Of a stretch of 64,000 nucleotides of DNA, positions 7,974 to 17,089 are shown in pieces; within the stretch, counting starts at the first letter, position 1, and every line of letters starts with the position of its first letter. The DNA lies in the NCBI GenBank assembly GCA_964546955.1, contig CAZJLP010000005.1, positions 62,001 to 126,000 of the forward strand, given 5' to 3'. This stretch comes from CAZJLP01 sp964546955 (GTDB lineage Bacteria; Verrucomicrobiota; Verrucomicrobiia; Opitutales; Opitutaceae). The position numbers and the translations under genes are program-made. A model generated the notes under the pieces. It worked only from the letters and a program-made list of their open reading frames with translations. It was not told the DNA's origin and did not search any database.

Positions 7974-8810
7974 ATGACGACTCTTCCCATTCCTGCCTCA
8001 GGCCTGCCGACCTCATCGCGCCTCGCGCCCCCTGCGCCCTGGGAGGCCGGGCTCGCGATTTTTCAGCGCGAGATGACGACACTCTGGCGCAACCGGTTTC
8101 TGCTGGTGTTCTGTGCGCTGGCTCTGGCAGCGGGACTCGGAGCCGTATTCTTCACCCGCCACGCGGCATCGATTCCGTACGTGCTCCTGCAGTCGATGCT
8201 CTACCTGATGCCGCTTTTCGCGATCTTGACGGCGGTTTCGTCGGCGCACGGTGAGGCCGAAGAGCAGGCCTTGTTGCTCAGTCAGCCCTTCCCGCGAGAA
8301 ATGTTGGTCTGGGGAAAATGGCTGGCCCTCGCGGTCTCATTCACCGTGGGAATCGGAATCGGGCTTTCACCCGTGGCCATTGCGGTGCCGTCGTTGCTTC
8401 CGGTGGTGCTGTCCCTGGGCGCCTATGCGCTGGCGGTCGCCGGAGTGGTGCTCGCCCTCGGCCTGGCAGTCGGATTCGCGACGACAGACCGCGTGCGCGG
8501 ACTGATCGGAGGATTGCTGCTCTGGGTGTTTCTCCTCATCGGATATGGCCTGCTGACGTACGCCGCGGCGCAGACAACGTGGGTAGAGCAGAACCCCGGA
8601 GCGTGGGTGATCGCACTCCTGCTGAACCCGCTCGACGCCTTCCGCGTCGGCGTCCTGTTTTCGCTGGAGCAAGTTCCACTCACTGTCCCCGGCGGCGCGA
8701 CCTGGCTCACCACACTGACCAGCCACATGGGATGGTGGATGGCCGGAGTATCGACGCTCTGGGCCGCAGTCGGACTAGCGAGCGCATGCCGGTCGGTACG
8801 GAGGATGTAG
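7974..8810 (+). CDS. nosY: NosY, ABC transporter permease
   Basis: From ATG 7974 the 278-aa product has about six membrane spans (first near residues 43-63, last near 252-270) and an N-terminal cytoplasmic tail, as in ABC-2 type permeases. It pairs with NosF. It is the last gene of the nos operon here: no nosL follows, and the next gene (convergent) belongs to an unrelated accessory cassette. Sequence upstream of 7974 in the same frame is a shadow of nosF. Confidence 0.93.
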   Translation: MTTLPIPASGLPTSSRLAPPAPWEAGLAIFQREMTTLWRNRFLLVFCALALAAGLGAVFFTRHAASIPYVLLQSMLYLMPLFAILTAVSSAHGEAEEQALLLSQPFPREMLVWGKWLALAVSFTVGIGIGLSPVAIAVPSLLPVVLSLGAYALAVAGVVLALGLAVGFATTDRVRGLIGGLLLWVFLLIGYGLLTYAAAQTTWVEQNPGAWVIALLLNPLDAFRVGVLFSLEQVPLTVPGGATWLTTLTSHMGWWMAGVSTLWAAVGLASACRSVRRM

Positions 8811-8875
8811 AGTCTCGCTCTGGTGAAAGTCGCGCGCGCTACCTTAATTCGCGAGCCTACAATCCATCCGACGCA

Positions 8876-11800
8876 TCAGTAGCTCCAGATCCCGGCGGCG
8901 TGCTCGGCGTCCCGTTCCCGCTCACTTTTCAAATCCTCCTGAAAATACCGGGTCCAATGATCCACCAAGGTCCGCAAAGACACCTTTTTCTCCCGGTGTA
9001 GCGATTCGAGCAGTTTAATTCGCCGTTGGACGTAGGAAGCTCGCGACCCCGTCGAGCCAAAGGACCAAAGGTTCGAACCGACCTCCGATTCATGCTCTGG
9101 CGTATAGACTTCCCTCAGCATCCGCAGAATCAACGGATGCCATTGCAAGGTATTATTCTTCTCGGTAACGAACAGCGCAACATTCTGAAATAGAAGCCCG
9201 ACTGGCTCGGGGTGTGCGGAGAGCCATGGGAGAACAACGTCGCCATCCAGCGCCCAAAAAGGACAACTGAAGACTTCCTCCACGGTGTTTCCGGGCATTC
9301 CAAAATGGCTGTCAGCTGAAAGCATTCCCGCGATCCGGTAGCCATGCTCCCGAAGCAGCGCCTCACCGAGGAGTGGCCAGACCTCCGCAGTATGATTCAC
9401 AAAGATGGTCGTGAGGATGCGCTTCCTCGTGGAATCAAGGTTGTGACTTTCGCCTTGGCCTTCCTCTCCCTTGATGATTTGCGCCACCAATCCCTTAGCC
9501 AATTCCGGATCGCGGTTCGTGTCCTTGAAGAACTCCCCAACGTGGCATTCCCAATGGTGCTCGTCATCGTCGGAAAGCTGCGCAACGAAGTCCTCCAGTA
9601 GCATGAGTTGACGGATGGTCGATTTGAGTTCGGTCCACCGTTGTTTGTCGTTGAACGCATACATCGACAGAACGCGGTAGACTGGACCGATGGCGGCAGG
9701 CATGTCCGTCGCCAAGGGCACGAGAATTCCCGTCAGCACATTGGCGGGAAGCTCGTCGACGGCGCGACCGTAGGAAAGGTCAGTCAGTATCTCCGGAGGC
9801 AACTGGCTTTTCCTTACAAGGCCAATGATGGCCGCGACGTTCTCTTCCGTGAGTCCTCTGACGCGAGCGATCGAGAAATAGTGCTGGGTAAGAGCCGGCT
9901 CATGCAGAATTGCCTCAAGCGTACTGTCGTTGAGGCCTGCATTTCCGAGGGCGGCGAGAAATCCCATGAGGAGGCCGACACTCTGGTCCTCCGGCTTGAT
10001 TGCTTTCATGCGAGCAAGCAATGCCTGCAGAAAAGCTTTCGGATCGCGAACAGACCTCGCCAACCCCTCTCCAAATTGATGGCCTTTGTCGTGCCGCCCT
10101 TGCGCCACGGTAAAGATCGTATCCGTGTGCTGTTGCCATTCTACGCCCACCTCGGCCCCCAACTCGATTGCCCGCTTTGCGGCGAGGTCTTTAAACGTAC
10201 CGTCCGAAGTCTTCACAGGGTTGTAGCCGGCCTGAGAAACAAACTGTGCGATGCGATGCGCAAGGTCGGTGGGATTGAGGGCTTCGACCAGCTTTGTCAG
10301 TTGCGTGCGCCGGGGTGACGCCTCTTTTAGATCATGCTCGAGGGCAACCTGGACCGATGAGTGCGCCTCCGGCCAGTAGCCGCGCATTTCTGCCGCGCGG
10401 TTGAAAATATCTGCCTCCAGGTGTTCAAAGACGGGAGTCCAAGCAATAACACGAATTCGCTGTCCCGCCAGCTTCTGTGCGGCGACGCCTACTGGGCCCG
10501 CTTCGCGTGAAAGAGTGAGAAGCATCCGATAGGCAGCTTCGTGATAGTCCCCAATTTCCTTGTAAGTTGTCGGCCGCCAATCCTCCTGCGGCAGTTCGGA
10601 CCCGCGCACTTCAACACCGCCCATGCGCGTGAAGGTGCCGGTGTAGAGAACCTCCCCGAGGGCGTGGACACAAACGAGGCGGGTCTTTTCATCACCGCTG
10701 GCGAGAGCGTCCTCAATGACCGCCAATCGCGCCAGTCCGGGTTGCTGAGTTCCCGATAGATAGACGTGGAAGAGCTGTTTGAAGTACCCGGTGGCGTTGT
10801 TGGTCCATGTCTCGTTTTCAGCCGCAGCAAGTTTCAGCAGAAGCGCGGCGGCTTTCGGGAAAAGATTGGCCGGCCAGCAGAGCTTTTCTAGAGCGAGGAC
10901 AAAATTGCGGCGTACGTTGCCGCTGACCTTCAGAAGCTCGACCCGAGAGGCCGTTCCGATCAAATTGTCCAGGGCCTCGATGGCGGATTCAGGGTTAATT
11001 TCAGCCAGGGAGCGGAAGAGCTGCGAACCCGCCGTCGAAAACATCAATTCCGCACGTGCAAAAGGGCCGCCGGGCCCACACATTTCACGCACCAAGTTGT
11101 TCAGCGGATTGGAGAAACTCAGCAGCCGCAGCTGTTCGCACATCGGAGCGAGCAGCTTCAGCTGTTCAAGCTCCGGTAGTAGTCGGTAAATGTCATCTTT
11201 AGAGGCCGATTCCCACCAACTCGCTGCAAGCGCGACCGCTAAGGGACGCGGCGCTACGATCCAGTATTTTCCAGCCGGCTGGATGATTCGAAGCTGTATG
11301 AACTGGTTAACCTTCTGTCGGAGCTGAAGGTCTGTTGAGAGGCTGCAAAGTTTGTCTCTTACGAAGGTGAGTTGTCCGGCTACTTCACCTTCGACTCCGA
11401 GGCTGGCGAAGGCCGCCAGCGCTCGCAGAACCTGCAGCGCCGATTGATCGGGAGACTGCCGGCCCCAAATTAGCTTATCGAGCAGTTCATTTTTCTCGCG
11501 CAGCTGGCCTTCCGTCGGCGCAGCCTTTAGGGTCGCCATAAGAACGGCGATCTGCGGATACCCTTCGCAGAATCGCGCAATCGCTTCGATCTGGGTGTCG
11601 GTGTACTTTGAAAATTCGGCCCGTTTGCGTAGGATCTTGGGGACGACGTCGATCATCTTCGACGGTTGGAGTTCGATCGTTCCGGAGCCGCTCGAAATCT
11701 TTTGCTTTTCATAGTCGACCGTCAGCAAAGTGTATTTTGCTGTTGGATACTGAGCGTAGTCGGCGAGCTTACCGTGAACCGTAGGCGAACAGTTGTCTAC

Positions 11801-12715
11801 GACCAGGATCCCTTCGGCGGAGGCTTCGGCAATCAGCCGTATCGCATCAATCTTGTCGTCTTCGTTTTCGCTCAGATCGAAATAGACGACGCTGTCGGCG
11901 AGCAGGGAATCGACCACGCCATTTTCGTCCTTGGTCGGCCGAAGTGCTTCATAGACGAATCGTGTCTTACCGACGCCGGATGGGCCGAAGACGCGGACGA
12001 TTTGTCGGGGGTGGACAAGCTGTGTCCGAAGATTGGCCAGGTGCTGTTCGAGATACGGGTTGGTTTGAAACTCGGTCGCGCTCATAGCGGGGTCCTTGCT
12101 CCATGCCGACCAGCCGCGCAGCGTGTGTTTCGACGCGAGGTCCTGCGCATTGATCACGAAAGCGGTCGCTGCAGCGTGACGGTTCACCCATTTGGCGATC
12201 ATGTCGCCTTCCAGAAAGTGGATGTTAAATTTTTTAAACCTTTTGTCGCTCGCTTCGAGCGCCTTCCAAATTTTCTCCTTCCGCGCGTTGATTTGTTTGA
12301 GGTTCAAGCGCTCGCTGCAGAAGACACAGTAACATCCTTTCTTCGCGAGAGCTTGGAGGATGGCGGGTTTGGCCTTCCTCTGCTTCGAGGCAGGCTTCTG
12401 CTTTCCTTTCGCCTTGGTTTTCGGTTGCGCTACCAATACTTCGTCGGGCCATTCGGCTGGGGAAACGTCTTCCGCTTTGATCTGATAGACCGTGTATGAA
12501 TTGGGGATTTCAGTCGTGACGGGACTGGCCGGTGCATCCCAGCGACCATCCTCGCCATCGTCCGCAACCGTGATCTTCGATGGGACATGGATGCCGTGTT
12601 GAACTAGGCCGCGCTGAAGCGCTTCGCTGTCGAGCAGGATACGGAGGAGCTTCGCGAACTGGTTGGGATCCAGCCGGCCAACATGTACTCCCTCGATCTG
12701 ATTGATTTTGGGCAT
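8876..12715 (-). CDS. Mrr-like nuclease-STAND NTPase fusion, candidate antiphage protein
   Basis: The 1279-aa product from ATG 12715 has three parts. Residues ~1-190 look like a PD-(D/E)XK (Mrr-type) nuclease: acidic residues in ADDGEDG (D53, E55, D56) then YQIK (Q78, K80), with a Cys cluster C128/C130/C133 and a closing segment EGDMIAKWVNRH. Residues ~235-480 form a P-loop NTPase: Walker A GPSGVGKT (244-251), Walker B GILVVDN (302-308). The remaining ~800 residues are helical and look like a repeat sensor. This matches the layout of STAND/Avs-like defence proteins but is shorter than typical Avs. It is divergent from a three-gene plus-strand set and lies between nos and nrf. Base composition looks lower in GC than the flanks. 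Confidence 0.72.
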   Translation of the reverse strand: MPKINQIEGVHVGRLDPNQFAKLLRILLDSEALQRGLVQHGIHVPSKITVADDGEDGRWDAPASPVTTEIPNSYTVYQIKAEDVSPAEWPDEVLVAQPKTKAKGKQKPASKQRKAKPAILQALAKKGCYCVFCSERLNLKQINARKEKIWKALEASDKRFKKFNIHFLEGDMIAKWVNRHAAATAFVINAQDLASKHTLRGWSAWSKDPAMSATEFQTNPYLEQHLANLRTQLVHPRQIVRVFGPSGVGKTRFVYEALRPTKDENGVVDSLLADSVVYFDLSENEDDKIDAIRLIAEASAEGILVVDNCSPTVHGKLADYAQYPTAKYTLLTVDYEKQKISSGSGTIELQPSKMIDVVPKILRKRAEFSKYTDTQIEAIARFCEGYPQIAVLMATLKAAPTEGQLREKNELLDKLIWGRQSPDQSALQVLRALAAFASLGVEGEVAGQLTFVRDKLCSLSTDLQLRQKVNQFIQLRIIQPAGKYWIVAPRPLAVALAASWWESASKDDIYRLLPELEQLKLLAPMCEQLRLLSFSNPLNNLVREMCGPGGPFARAELMFSTAGSQLFRSLAEINPESAIEALDNLIGTASRVELLKVSGNVRRNFVLALEKLCWPANLFPKAAALLLKLAAAENETWTNNATGYFKQLFHVYLSGTQQPGLARLAVIEDALASGDEKTRLVCVHALGEVLYTGTFTRMGGVEVRGSELPQEDWRPTTYKEIGDYHEAAYRMLLTLSREAGPVGVAAQKLAGQRIRVIAWTPVFEHLEADIFNRAAEMRGYWPEAHSSVQVALEHDLKEASPRRTQLTKLVEALNPTDLAHRIAQFVSQAGYNPVKTSDGTFKDLAAKRAIELGAEVGVEWQQHTDTIFTVAQGRHDKGHQFGEGLARSVRDPKAFLQALLARMKAIKPEDQSVGLLMGFLAALGNAGLNDSTLEAILHEPALTQHYFSIARVRGLTEENVAAIIGLVRKSQLPPEILTDLSYGRAVDELPANVLTGILVPLATDMPAAIGPVYRVLSMYAFNDKQRWTELKSTIRQLMLLEDFVAQLSDDDEHHWECHVGEFFKDTNRDPELAKGLVAQIIKGEEGQGESHNLDSTRKRILTTIFVNHTAEVWPLLGEALLREHGYRIAGMLSADSHFGMPGNTVEEVFSCPFWALDGDVVLPWLSAHPEPVGLLFQNVALFVTEKNNTLQWHPLILRMLREVYTPEHESEVGSNLWSFGSTGSRASYVQRRIKLLESLHREKKVSLRTLVDHWTRYFQEDLKSERERDAEHAAGIWSY

Positions 12716-12872
12716 GACGGTATCCGTAGACAAGAACTGCCGCGGAAACAAAACGAAATGGAAATGACTGACCTCCTGTCAGCCGCGACCGCGAGAAAGC
12801 AGCGCGAGAGTAGGCTCGGCGCCCTGCTCAAAGGGGGTGGACGTCAGGCAGATTTGCAGCTGAAATACAGCA
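12716..12872. promoter_or_regulatory. Divergent promoter region of the accessory cassette
   Basis: A 157-bp region separates the divergent STAND gene and the membrane-protein gene. It must hold both promoters. I see no strong -10/-35 pair, operator or repeat that can be assigned with confidence. Confidence 0.4.
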
Positions 12873-13361
12873 ATGCCTAAAGCCATTGTAGAAGCTGTAA
12901 GTTTGGAAGAAACGGCGAGTGTTGACCGCCTAGCAGAAACCTATCCGACAGGAATCGCGCTCATGCCAAAACCCTACGGTTCTGAGGGCACCTTATCGCT
13001 ACATTCCGATGGGGGCGATTTCGCGAAATGGTTGAGGGCGACGACCAAGGACGTCGACATCCATCTACCCAAAGAACCACAGGCCCGGGTCATGCTGCGC
13101 AATAATGATATTTGGCTGCCTATGGTTTGGCTGGGAATGAACGTGGCCTTGCCTGTGTTTCTCGGCCTCGTGGCCAACTACCTTTCCGATCGAGCCAAAG
13201 GCAATTTGAAAGGAGAAAGGACGACGGCCCATGTTGAGGCGGTTTACCGGGACCGGAAGGCTGGTGTCTATAAGAAGTTCAAGTTCGAAGGAGACGCGGA
13301 GCAACTGAAAGCGGCGATGAAGAAGCTCGATCCGAATGAATTTATGAACGGCGATGAATAG
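12873..13361 (+). CDS. Small single-span membrane protein, possibly an effector-associated component
   Basis: This 162-aa protein has a soluble N-terminal half (1-75), one hydrophobic span at 80-104 and a short C-terminal domain (~118-153) with a beta-beta-helix pattern ending EGDAEQLKAAMKKLD. The layout resembles small adaptor components described in bacterial conflict systems (effector-associated constant components), but I cannot confirm a family match. Its stop overlaps the start of the SEC-C gene by 8 bp. It is divergent from the STAND NTPase. Function is unknown. Confidence 0.65.
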   Translation: MPKAIVEAVSLEETASVDRLAETYPTGIALMPKPYGSEGTLSLHSDGGDFAKWLRATTKDVDIHLPKEPQARVMLRNNDIWLPMVWLGMNVALPVFLGLVANYLSDRAKGNLKGERTTAHVEAVYRDRKAGVYKKFKFEGDAEQLKAAMKKLDPNEFMNGDE

Positions 13362-14199
13362 TGACGGCGGCAAGGCGCTTTTTGCCACCTTGCAGACACA
13401 AATCAGCAGTTGCCTTGGGGCAGTCGATGCGCTCGACTTCGATCGCAGCTTGGCAGCGGCTGACGAGGCGCGAGCGATCGTCGAGGAGTGGCAGGCGGAT
13501 ACATCGATCGAAGACGAAGACACACTTAATGATTTGGCTGTGCTGGGCTTTCTTGCTCGTTTCCTCTCGGAATACGCGATCTTCTGGGAACGCGTAACGA
13601 AAAGGAATTACGAGCCGTCCTGGATAGCGCTACAGGATTGCTTGGATTCCATTAGGCTTATGAAACGAGTGTCACGGATCGACGTGGCGCGCTTTGAAGA
13701 CCAACTTTGGCAACTGGAAAACGTCTACCCTTATAAGATGTTTGCGAGTATCGGTTGCATCGCCGGGCGAGTGGAATGCAGCATTTGCGGTCAAGACATC
13801 GACTCTCTGGATTGTGTACATCGACGCGGCGAACTCTACCGAGGCAAAATGGCCTACGGCATCGTCCGAGAAATAAAACATTTCGATCACGTCGCCATGA
13901 CCGAGAATCCGGAGGATAAGCGGTGCATAATGAAATTGAAAGGCTCGGACTACGAGTTTCCAGCCATCGATTGGCTAGCTGACCACCTGATGGCCAAAAA
14001 CTTCAAGGTGTCCGACTTCATGCGAGTCCAAGTTTCCGAGCGACGGAAAAGGGACGAGAAGATTGCTCGGCAAGGGCGCAACGAACCTTGCCAATGTGGC
14101 AGCGGGCATAAATTCAAGGGCTGCTGCGGCGCGAAAGAGTACATCACCTATCCCCACGCGGAGTTCATTTTTCGCGGGGACGGTGCGTCTAACCGGTGA
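13354..14199 (+). CDS. SEC-C motif zinc-binding protein of unknown function
   Basis: The 281-aa product has a helical N-terminal half, an internal zinc-ribbon-like cluster C142, C145, C154, H156 (CSICG...CVH), and a C-terminal SEC-C motif with C246, C248, C257 and C258 (CQCGSGHKFKGCC). SEC-C motifs bind zinc and can contact RNA, protein or ribosomes. It overlaps the membrane-protein gene by 8 bp and is followed 29 bp later by a third unknown gene. The genes are probably one operon and belong functionally to the cassette with the STAND NTPase. Confidence 0.72.
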   Translation: MNSDGGKALFATLQTQISSCLGAVDALDFDRSLAAADEARAIVEEWQADTSIEDEDTLNDLAVLGFLARFLSEYAIFWERVTKRNYEPSWIALQDCLDSIRLMKRVSRIDVARFEDQLWQLENVYPYKMFASIGCIAGRVECSICGQDIDSLDCVHRRGELYRGKMAYGIVREIKHFDHVAMTENPEDKRCIMKLKGSDYEFPAIDWLADHLMAKNFKVSDFMRVQVSERRKRDEKIARQGRNEPCQCGSGHKFKGCCGAKEYITYPHAEFIFRGDGASNR

Positions 14200-14228
14200 T
14201 TGTGGTTGGCACAAAGTAGAAGGCGCTC

Positions 14229-15068
14229 ATGTCTTCACCGGGAACTACCAGCTCTTCATCCGCTGCTGACGGCGCTTGGGATTGCTTGTCGGGGTTCGAA
14301 TTCATGGCACAGGGCCGGATCGCTGTTAAGATGGTGGCGTATGAACAGCCGTTCCGGGATGCTTACGAAGCTGGCGTTATTGTACCCGTCTTGCGGGCCG
14401 GACGGACGCCGGCGGTGGATGTTAGGATGGTCGCTCTATTTCACAAACGAATGTTGAATGACCTGAGAGGTGTCTGGCTAATGCTCTGCCTCGGCTACAC
14501 CTCGCAGGCGGCTTCGATTGCCGCGTCCTTGTATGAAAGCTCGCTGGCGGCGACTTGCTTGACGATCAGCAAGGCGAACATCGACAGGATGCTGCAGCAA
14601 CCCGACGGCAAAATTCCGTGGAAAATCACGGAAATGGCCAAAATGGTGGTGACGGCTGAAGGCATCGCGAAGGGCAAGGACTATGAAAATCAATGGCGGG
14701 CGCTGTATGCGCACTACGTTTGGCTCTGTCAGATCAAACATTCTTCTGCGCAATCTGTGTTGCATGATACAGGCGGGACCGCGTTGGAGAACGGGTATGT
14801 GGTGATGGCGCTTCCGAATGTGAAGGACGAGGACATGCCGGTGAAAGCGAAGGTGGCGATTATTTCGCTTCACCGCGTGCTGGACGGCATCGCAGCGTTT
14901 GCGAAGGCGTTGGGGTTAGTTGAGCCCTGGCCGAACGAGTATTGTTTCGCTGAGCGATATAACCGCGCACGGCAATTGGCTTGGAAGGCGTTTGAGCCCT
15001 ATCTCAACACCAACCCGACGATTGGAATCGAGCGCACCAAGTTCACTCAGAAAAATCCCCCCGTTTGA
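14229..15068 (+). CDS. Helical protein of unknown function (weak DUF5677-like pattern)
   Basis: The 279-aa protein is predicted to be mostly helical. The segment LLCLG-type helix followed by AASIAASLYESSLAATCLTI, and later YAHYVWLCQIKHSS, recall DUF5677/AbiV-like helical proteins found near defence genes, but the similarity is weak. The first ~15 residues are Ser/Thr-rich, so a later start (for example the Met in FEFMAQGR) is possible. It is the last plus-strand gene of the cassette, 29 bp after the SEC-C gene and convergent with nrfA. Confidence 0.6.
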   Translation: MSSPGTTSSSSAADGAWDCLSGFEFMAQGRIAVKMVAYEQPFRDAYEAGVIVPVLRAGRTPAVDVRMVALFHKRMLNDLRGVWLMLCLGYTSQAASIAASLYESSLAATCLTISKANIDRMLQQPDGKIPWKITEMAKMVVTAEGIAKGKDYENQWRALYAHYVWLCQIKHSSAQSVLHDTGGTALENGYVVMALPNVKDEDMPVKAKVAIISLHRVLDGIAAFAKALGLVEPWPNEYCFAERYNRARQLAWKAFEPYLNTNPTIGIERTKFTQKNPPV

Positions 15069-15148
15069 GCTACCTCGCTTATCGCTCCGCGACTGGCAAT
15101 GAATTCACGCCACCGGCACCCGAGGGGGCGGTGCCTAAGGCGCATGCA

Positions 15149-16552
15149 TTAGGGCGCCGGTTTCCCGCGCAGCTCCAGCTGTCCTAGGCGGGCAAAGTTT
15201 ATAGACTCAGCCAGGATGCGTTCGGCTTCGTGGGCGGCGTGGAAGCCGGTGGAGTTCTCGGCCTCGACGAAGTCGAGGTAGAACTGGGCCTTGCGGTGGA
15301 AGTCCTGGGCTTTGGCGAGGTCGGCGTCGGGGCGGCCTTTTTGTTTGGCGGCCTTCAGTTCACCGATGAGTTCGACTACGGCGTCCATGGCCATGTTGCG
15401 GAGCTTGTAGACGCGCTCCTGGTTCAGTTCGACGCGCTTCTTCATTTCCTCCTCCGGCCAGTGGTGGCAGGTCTGGCAGGCGCGGTTGATGTTGAGGAGG
15501 GGGCTGCGGATGTGGTGGTCGCTGATTTTGTGCGCGCCGGTGCGCTTGTAGGGCATGTGGCAGTCGGCGCAGCTCACGCCGGAGCGCGCGTGGATGCCTT
15601 GGCTCCACATCTCAAACTCGGGATGTTGCGCCTTGAGCATGGGCGAACCCGCGTCGGCGTGCGTCCAGTCCTTGAATTTCGCTTCGTCGTAGTAGGCGAG
15701 GATCTGCTCGACCTTGATGCCCTTGCCCCACGGATAGACCAAGCGTTTCTGTTCGCCTTTGAAGTGATACTCTACGTGGCATTGGGCGCACACGTAGGAG
15801 CGCATTTCCTGTCGAGAGGCGGATTTGTTGACGTCGTAGTCCTTGACGCCTTCGGAGGCCTTCAGAGCGCGAATCCCCTCCATGAAACCGGGACGCGTGA
15901 TCCGCAGTTGCATGGTGGTGGGATCGTGGCAATCGATGCAGGAAACGGGATGCTCAACCTGTTTACGTGCTTCGGCAAAAGAGAGAGCGTTCATCTTCTC
16001 GAAGCCCTTCATTAGATCGCCGTCGCCGGCTTTCTTGTACGGGACGTAGACCGAGGCGTGACAGTGAAGACAGGTGCCGGGCTGGCGGGTAGCGTGTTGC
16101 CTCTCCGTGTAGGTTTGGTCCTCCAGCATGAAGGCGTGTCCCCGTTCTTCTCGGAAATCCTTTGAAAAGGCATAGCCTGCCCAGATGGTCTTCAATCGCG
16201 GATCTTCCTCGAGGCGCGACTGGGCGACGATGGATCGAGGGTCTGCCTGAGTCGGAGTCCTCGGCACGGCTTCACTGCCGCCATAGCGGGTGCGAATCTG
16301 ATCGGTGGTGCGCAGATAGTCGTCGTATTGCTGCGGGAAGTTCTTTCCCCAGATCGTTGGATCGACCGTGTCGTCCGTCAGTTCGACCACGCGAAAGAAA
16401 GGGTTCTTCGCCTCCTGCTTTCGCTCGAGGATGTTCACCAGCAAGGCAACGCTGGCGACCGCGGCAAATGCGGCGAGGAGGATGACGGCGATGATCTTCA
16501 GGCTGAACTCGCGCTTCGTTTTCTTGGGAGGAGGGGAGGCTTCGGAGTCCAT
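15149..16552 (-). CDS. nrfA: Cytochrome c nitrite reductase, CxxCH type
   Basis: This enzyme reduces nitrite to ammonium with six electrons. The 467-aa product from ATG 16552 has an N-terminal membrane segment (~17-41) and five haem sites: CLHCH (161-165), CIDCH (205-209), CAQCH (255-259), CADCH (328-332), CQTCH (359-363). The first, catalytic haem has CxxCH where classical NrfA has CxxCK, so this belongs to the CxxCH NrfA group. The conserved NrfA core following haem 3 (VEYHF) is present. nrfH lies immediately upstream (2-bp gap), so the gene order is nrfHA. The retained N-terminal span suggests a membrane anchor. Confidence 0.93.
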   Translation of the reverse strand: MDSEASPPPKKTKREFSLKIIAVILLAAFAAVASVALLVNILERKQEAKNPFFRVVELTDDTVDPTIWGKNFPQQYDDYLRTTDQIRTRYGGSEAVPRTPTQADPRSIVAQSRLEEDPRLKTIWAGYAFSKDFREERGHAFMLEDQTYTERQHATRQPGTCLHCHASVYVPYKKAGDGDLMKGFEKMNALSFAEARKQVEHPVSCIDCHDPTTMQLRITRPGFMEGIRALKASEGVKDYDVNKSASRQEMRSYVCAQCHVEYHFKGEQKRLVYPWGKGIKVEQILAYYDEAKFKDWTHADAGSPMLKAQHPEFEMWSQGIHARSGVSCADCHMPYKRTGAHKISDHHIRSPLLNINRACQTCHHWPEEEMKKRVELNQERVYKLRNMAMDAVVELIGELKAAKQKGRPDADLAKAQDFHRKAQFYLDFVEAENSTGFHAAHEAERILAESINFARLGQLELRGKPAP

Positions 16553-16554
16553 GG

Positions 16555-17016
16555 CTATCGAGCATGTCCAACTTGATTGTGGCACCGTACGCAGGACATG
16601 TCCTGCTTACCGTGATGGGGATGGGAAATGGCGGCGGTGATATCTTCGTGGCATTTGCGACAGGCATTCTCGGTGACGCGCTTGCTGATGTTGCGCGCCC
16701 GAATGTTGTCAGGGTAAGCGCCGGTCGTGAAATACAGCGAGTGCCAGAAGCCATTCTCCGCTTTCACGAGGTATTTTGGCACCAAAGCATGCGGAGTATG
16801 GCAATCGTTGCAGGTGGCGACCGAACGGTGGCTTGATTTGATCCAGCCGGCGTAGTGATCCGACATCGCGTGGCAGTTCGCGCAAGCGGCCGGATCGTTG
16901 ACGAGGTAGGAATATCCTTTGGCGTAGATGAAGGTGTATCCCGTCGTACCGAGGGCGAGTCCGACCATGGCGGCCAGGCCAACGATCGCGGTTATCTTAA
17001 TGCGCCTCATCCTCAT
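16555..17016 (-). CDS. nrfH: NrfH, tetrahaem membrane quinol dehydrogenase of nitrite reductase
   Basis: The 153-aa NapC/NrfH-family protein has one N-terminal span (~10-31) and four haem motifs: CANCH, CNDCH, CRKCH and CVRCH. The Met after CANCHAM fits the unusual first-haem ligation of NrfH. It takes electrons from menaquinol and passes them to NrfA, whose gene follows after 2 bp. The start may be the first or third residue (MRMRR). A weak FNR-like site lies about 80 bp upstream. Confidence 0.94.
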   Translation of the reverse strand: MRMRRIKITAIVGLAAMVGLALGTTGYTFIYAKGYSYLVNDPAACANCHAMSDHYAGWIKSSHRSVATCNDCHTPHALVPKYLVKAENGFWHSLYFTTGAYPDNIRARNISKRVTENACRKCHEDITAAISHPHHGKQDMSCVRCHNQVGHAR

Positions 17017-17089
17017 GCCGCCGCTAGTTTTCCGTCGAGCCGGCGTGCGGTCAATGCTGCGGTCGCCTATTTCTCACAAATCACCTTCT

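Noticed and set aside
8811..15148. Integrated phage or mobile element
   Set aside because: No integrase, transposase or flanking direct repeat found, so only a cassette is claimed.
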